Positions 62,577-64,000 of a stretch of 64,000 nt of DNA are shown piece after piece; within the stretch, counting starts at the first letter, position 1, and every line of letters begins with the position of its first letter. Origin of the DNA: CALVLD01 sp964467585 (GTDB lineage Bacteria; Bacillota; Clostridia; Christensenellales; CAG-138); assembly GCA_964467585.1 (NCBI GenBank), contig CAYXRF010000011.1, forward strand, positions 1 through 64,000. The letters run 5' to 3'. The translations under genes were made by a program, and so were the position numbers. The notes below the pieces were generated by a model. The model did no database searches, was not told the DNA's origin, and was given only the letters and a program-made list of their open reading frames with translations.

Positions 62577-62948
62577 ATGGGTAAATTCGTGATCAAGGGC
62601 AACGATAAGGGTTACACCTTTCGGCTAAAGGCAACAAATGGGCAGATAATCGCCGTATCTGAAGTTTATTCTTCACTTATGGCGTGCAAGAACGGCGTTG
62701 AGTCGGTTAGATGCAACGCACCGATTGCCTCACTGGAGAATCAGACTGTCGAGGACTACACCGTCCAGACGCATCCAAAGTTTGTTGTGTACACCGACAA
62801 AGCGGGTGAGTATAGATTCCGTCTTAAGGCTCCGAACGGAAAGATTATTGCCGCATCAGAAGGCTATAAAGCGATTGAAAGCTGTCTTAACGGCGTGGAA
62901 TCCGTTCGCAAGAACGTTGTTGACGCACCCGTCGTAACGGACGAGTGA
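62577..62948 (+). CDS. DUF1508 (YegP-like) protein with two repeats
   Basis: 123 residues made of two copies of the DUF1508 motif: FVIKGNDKGYTFRLKATNGQ near the start, and KFVVYTDKAGEYRFRLKAPN in the second half, each followed by an (A)SE.Y.S...C.NGVESVR strand. The fold is known in YegP-type proteins; the role is unknown. The start ATG 62577 has GGAGGT seven bases upstream. The gene is monocistronic. Confidence 0.87.
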   Translation: MGKFVIKGNDKGYTFRLKATNGQIIAVSEVYSSLMACKNGVESVRCNAPIASLENQTVEDYTVQTHPKFVVYTDKAGEYRFRLKAPNGKIIAASEGYKAIESCLNGVESVRKNVVDAPVVTDE

Positions 62949-63082
62949 TGTAGTCAAACGTAAATCCTATAGCAAAACAAAGGCGAGACCCAATCGGTGC
63001 ATCCGAAAAGGCGCCGCCTTCTTATGTTCTCCATTTTACACGGCCCAAGTCCAATAACAGAAGTAGTTTAACAAGTGTACAT

Positions 63083-63098
63083 CATTTGTTTACAAATG
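63083..63098. promoter_or_regulatory. Palindromic operator-like site
   Basis: CATTTGT and ACAAATG form a perfect 7-bp inverted repeat around TT. It ends 14 bases upstream of the -35 of the next promoter, a position where an activator or repressor could act. Partly matching outer bases (TGT and ACA) extend the dyad. Confidence 0.45.
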
Positions 63099-63112
63099 GA
63101 CATTTCAATAAG

Positions 63113-63141
63113 TTGCATTAACGGGCGAATCAAGATATAAT
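63113..63141 (+). promoter_or_regulatory. Promoter next to the PIG-V-like start codon
   Basis: TTGCAT (63113-63118) and TATAAT (63136-63141) with a 17-base spacer. The ATG begins only seven bases after the -10, so transcription may start on the codon itself (leaderless mRNA). Confidence 0.5.
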
Positions 63142-63147
63142 AGGACT

Positions 63148-64000
63148 ATGAAAAAGAAGGAATGTTATTTCAAGAAAAACCTCACGCTGCTGCTTTCCGT
63201 GCTTGTGGGAGCGGTGGCTTCCGGACTATATATTTATTGGCTTGCAACTGCGGATGAGCTTACGCCCATGGGCGCGGTCGTCTCCGGCGTCTGCCTTTTT
63301 CTTTTTGCGTTTGCAATAATACTGTGCATTCCCAAATGCATTCGCTTTTTTTCCGGAGAGGATGACGCCTGTGCTGCTGAAGCAATTGGTGAGCGCAGCG
63401 CAAAACGCGACAGGCTGCATCCGCTTATAAAGATATTCCTATTAGCCTTACTGGGAAGACTCGCTTTGATTCTTGCCGCATATGTTATTAATCTTACCGT
63501 TAACGGGTACCAAGGCACTCTTTTTGAAACGCTGAGGTCTATTTGGACAAAAACATATACAAGCGACGGTATTTCAAATATTGATGCGCAGCACTATTTC
63601 AGCATTGCTGAGCAATGGTATCCAACGCAAGATCCCGAATGTCTTACGCTTGTGTTCTTCCCGCTGTTCCCGCTGCTGATAAGGCTGTTTAATCTGGTTT
63701 TTCATGACAGCTTCACATCAGCGTTTATAATTAACACTATTTGCTCCTGCGTTTCCGCCGCGCTTATATATGAGCTGGCGCTGTGCGATATGAACAAGCG
63801 CTCCGCAAGATTTGCATCGTTTTGTGCTTTTGCGTTTCCTGCGGCGATATTCTATTGTGTGCCCATGAGCGAGGCGCTTTTCCTCATGCTTTCCGCCGCG
63901 ACGCTGCTTTCCGCAAGAAAACAAAAGTTCTGGAATGCCGCCATTTTCGGAGCTTTGGCGGCATTCACTCGCTCGCTTGGCGCACTCTTGATACTGCCGG
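63148..64000 (+). CDS. PIG-V-like mannosyltransferase (partial, runs off the window)
   Basis: 284 residues are visible; the end is beyond the window. Hydrophobic helices at about 12-33 and 36-58, a basic linker, another at about 93-115, then the sequence DAQHYFSIAEQWY followed by LVFFPLFPLLIRLFN, which match the conserved loop and helix of PIG-V/GT-C mannosyltransferases. Further helices continue to the end. It probably transfers a sugar from a lipid-linked donor outside the cytoplasm; the target is unknown. The start ATG 63148 has almost no leader. Confidence 0.75.
   Translation, partial: MKKKECYFKKNLTLLLSVLVGAVASGLYIYWLATADELTPMGAVVSGVCLFLFAFAIILCIPKCIRFFSGEDDACAAEAIGERSAKRDRLHPLIKIFLLALLGRLALILAAYVINLTVNGYQGTLFETLRSIWTKTYTSDGISNIDAQHYFSIAEQWYPTQDPECLTLVFFPLFPLLIRLFNLVFHDSFTSAFIINTICSCVSAALIYELALCDMNKRSARFASFCAFAFPAAIFYCVPMSEALFLMLSAATLLSARKQKFWNAAIFGALAAFTRSLGALLILP

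Noticed and set aside
62980..63025. Terminator after the DUF1508 gene
   Set aside because: AAGGCG and CGCCTT arms can pair but the loop is long, the inner fold is poor and no T-run follows. I could not support it.

Overview
The window is a housekeeping-rich segment of a spore-forming, anaerobe-like Clostridia genome. Three things point there: sporulation and germination genes (spoIIP, yqfC, yqfD, a gerA/gerB/gerC-type cluster), a ferredoxin-type indolepyruvate oxidoreductase (iorAB), and the Firmicutes gene order phoH-pgpH-ybeY-cdd-era-recO. Two dockerin-tailed, InlB-repeat secreted proteins suggest a gut or polymer-degrading lifestyle. I cannot name the species. I see no tRNA, rRNA, CRISPR array, insertion sequence or prophage.

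Layout. 1-9.5 kb, minus strand: a truncated aldose 1-epimerase, a MATE efflux pump behind an attenuator-like leader, a GH25 lysozyme lipoprotein whose ribosome site lies in a hairpin, and a five-gene oligopeptide ABC importer (oppBCDFA order). 9.8-14.6 kb, plus: a class I aminotransferase, tdh and kbl (threonine to glycine plus acetyl-CoA), and trpS. 14.9-17.5 kb: a large secreted dockerin protein. 17.5-27.2 kb, minus: iorA-iorB-patB-like-DUF4438-pcrA-ligA-AIRS-like, almost all overlapping or within 15 bases of each other. 27.3-33.8 kb, plus: a germinant receptor cluster including a 53-residue two-helix gene, then mscL, icd and a SEC-C protein. 33.9-37.0 kb, minus: a second dockerin protein and spoIIP. 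37.2-38.1 kb, plus: a Tim44-like membrane protein. 38.2-44.5 kb, minus: the phosphate operon pstSCAB-phoU-phoP-phoR, preceded by a Pho-box array. 44.7-53.3 kb, plus: glyA, then a seven-gene run of small membrane protein, ABC exporter, unknown protein, DUF2804, M42 peptidase, a CARF-nuclease (DUF1887, Card1-like) and an AlaX-type tRNA editing protein. 53.4-55.6 kb, minus: copA. 55.7-62.3 kb, plus: yqfC-yqfD-phoH-pgpH-ybeY-cdd-era-recO, with yqzL lying antisense between era and recO. 62.5-64 kb, plus: a DUF1508 protein and the start of a PIG-V-like mannosyltransferase that runs off the end.

Most notable observations. (1) phoP carries an in-frame TGA 24 codons before its natural end; the rest of the DNA-binding wing and the overlap with phoR are intact beyond it. 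(2) yqzL is present but inverted between era and recO. (3) An apparently intact CARF/PD-(D/E)xK nuclease is translationally coupled to a peptidase, with no CRISPR locus in the window. (4) Two surface proteins share InlB-repeat plus dockerin tails. (5) The MATE leader holds a terminator with a competing helix, and the GH25 gene has a helix covering its ribosome site.
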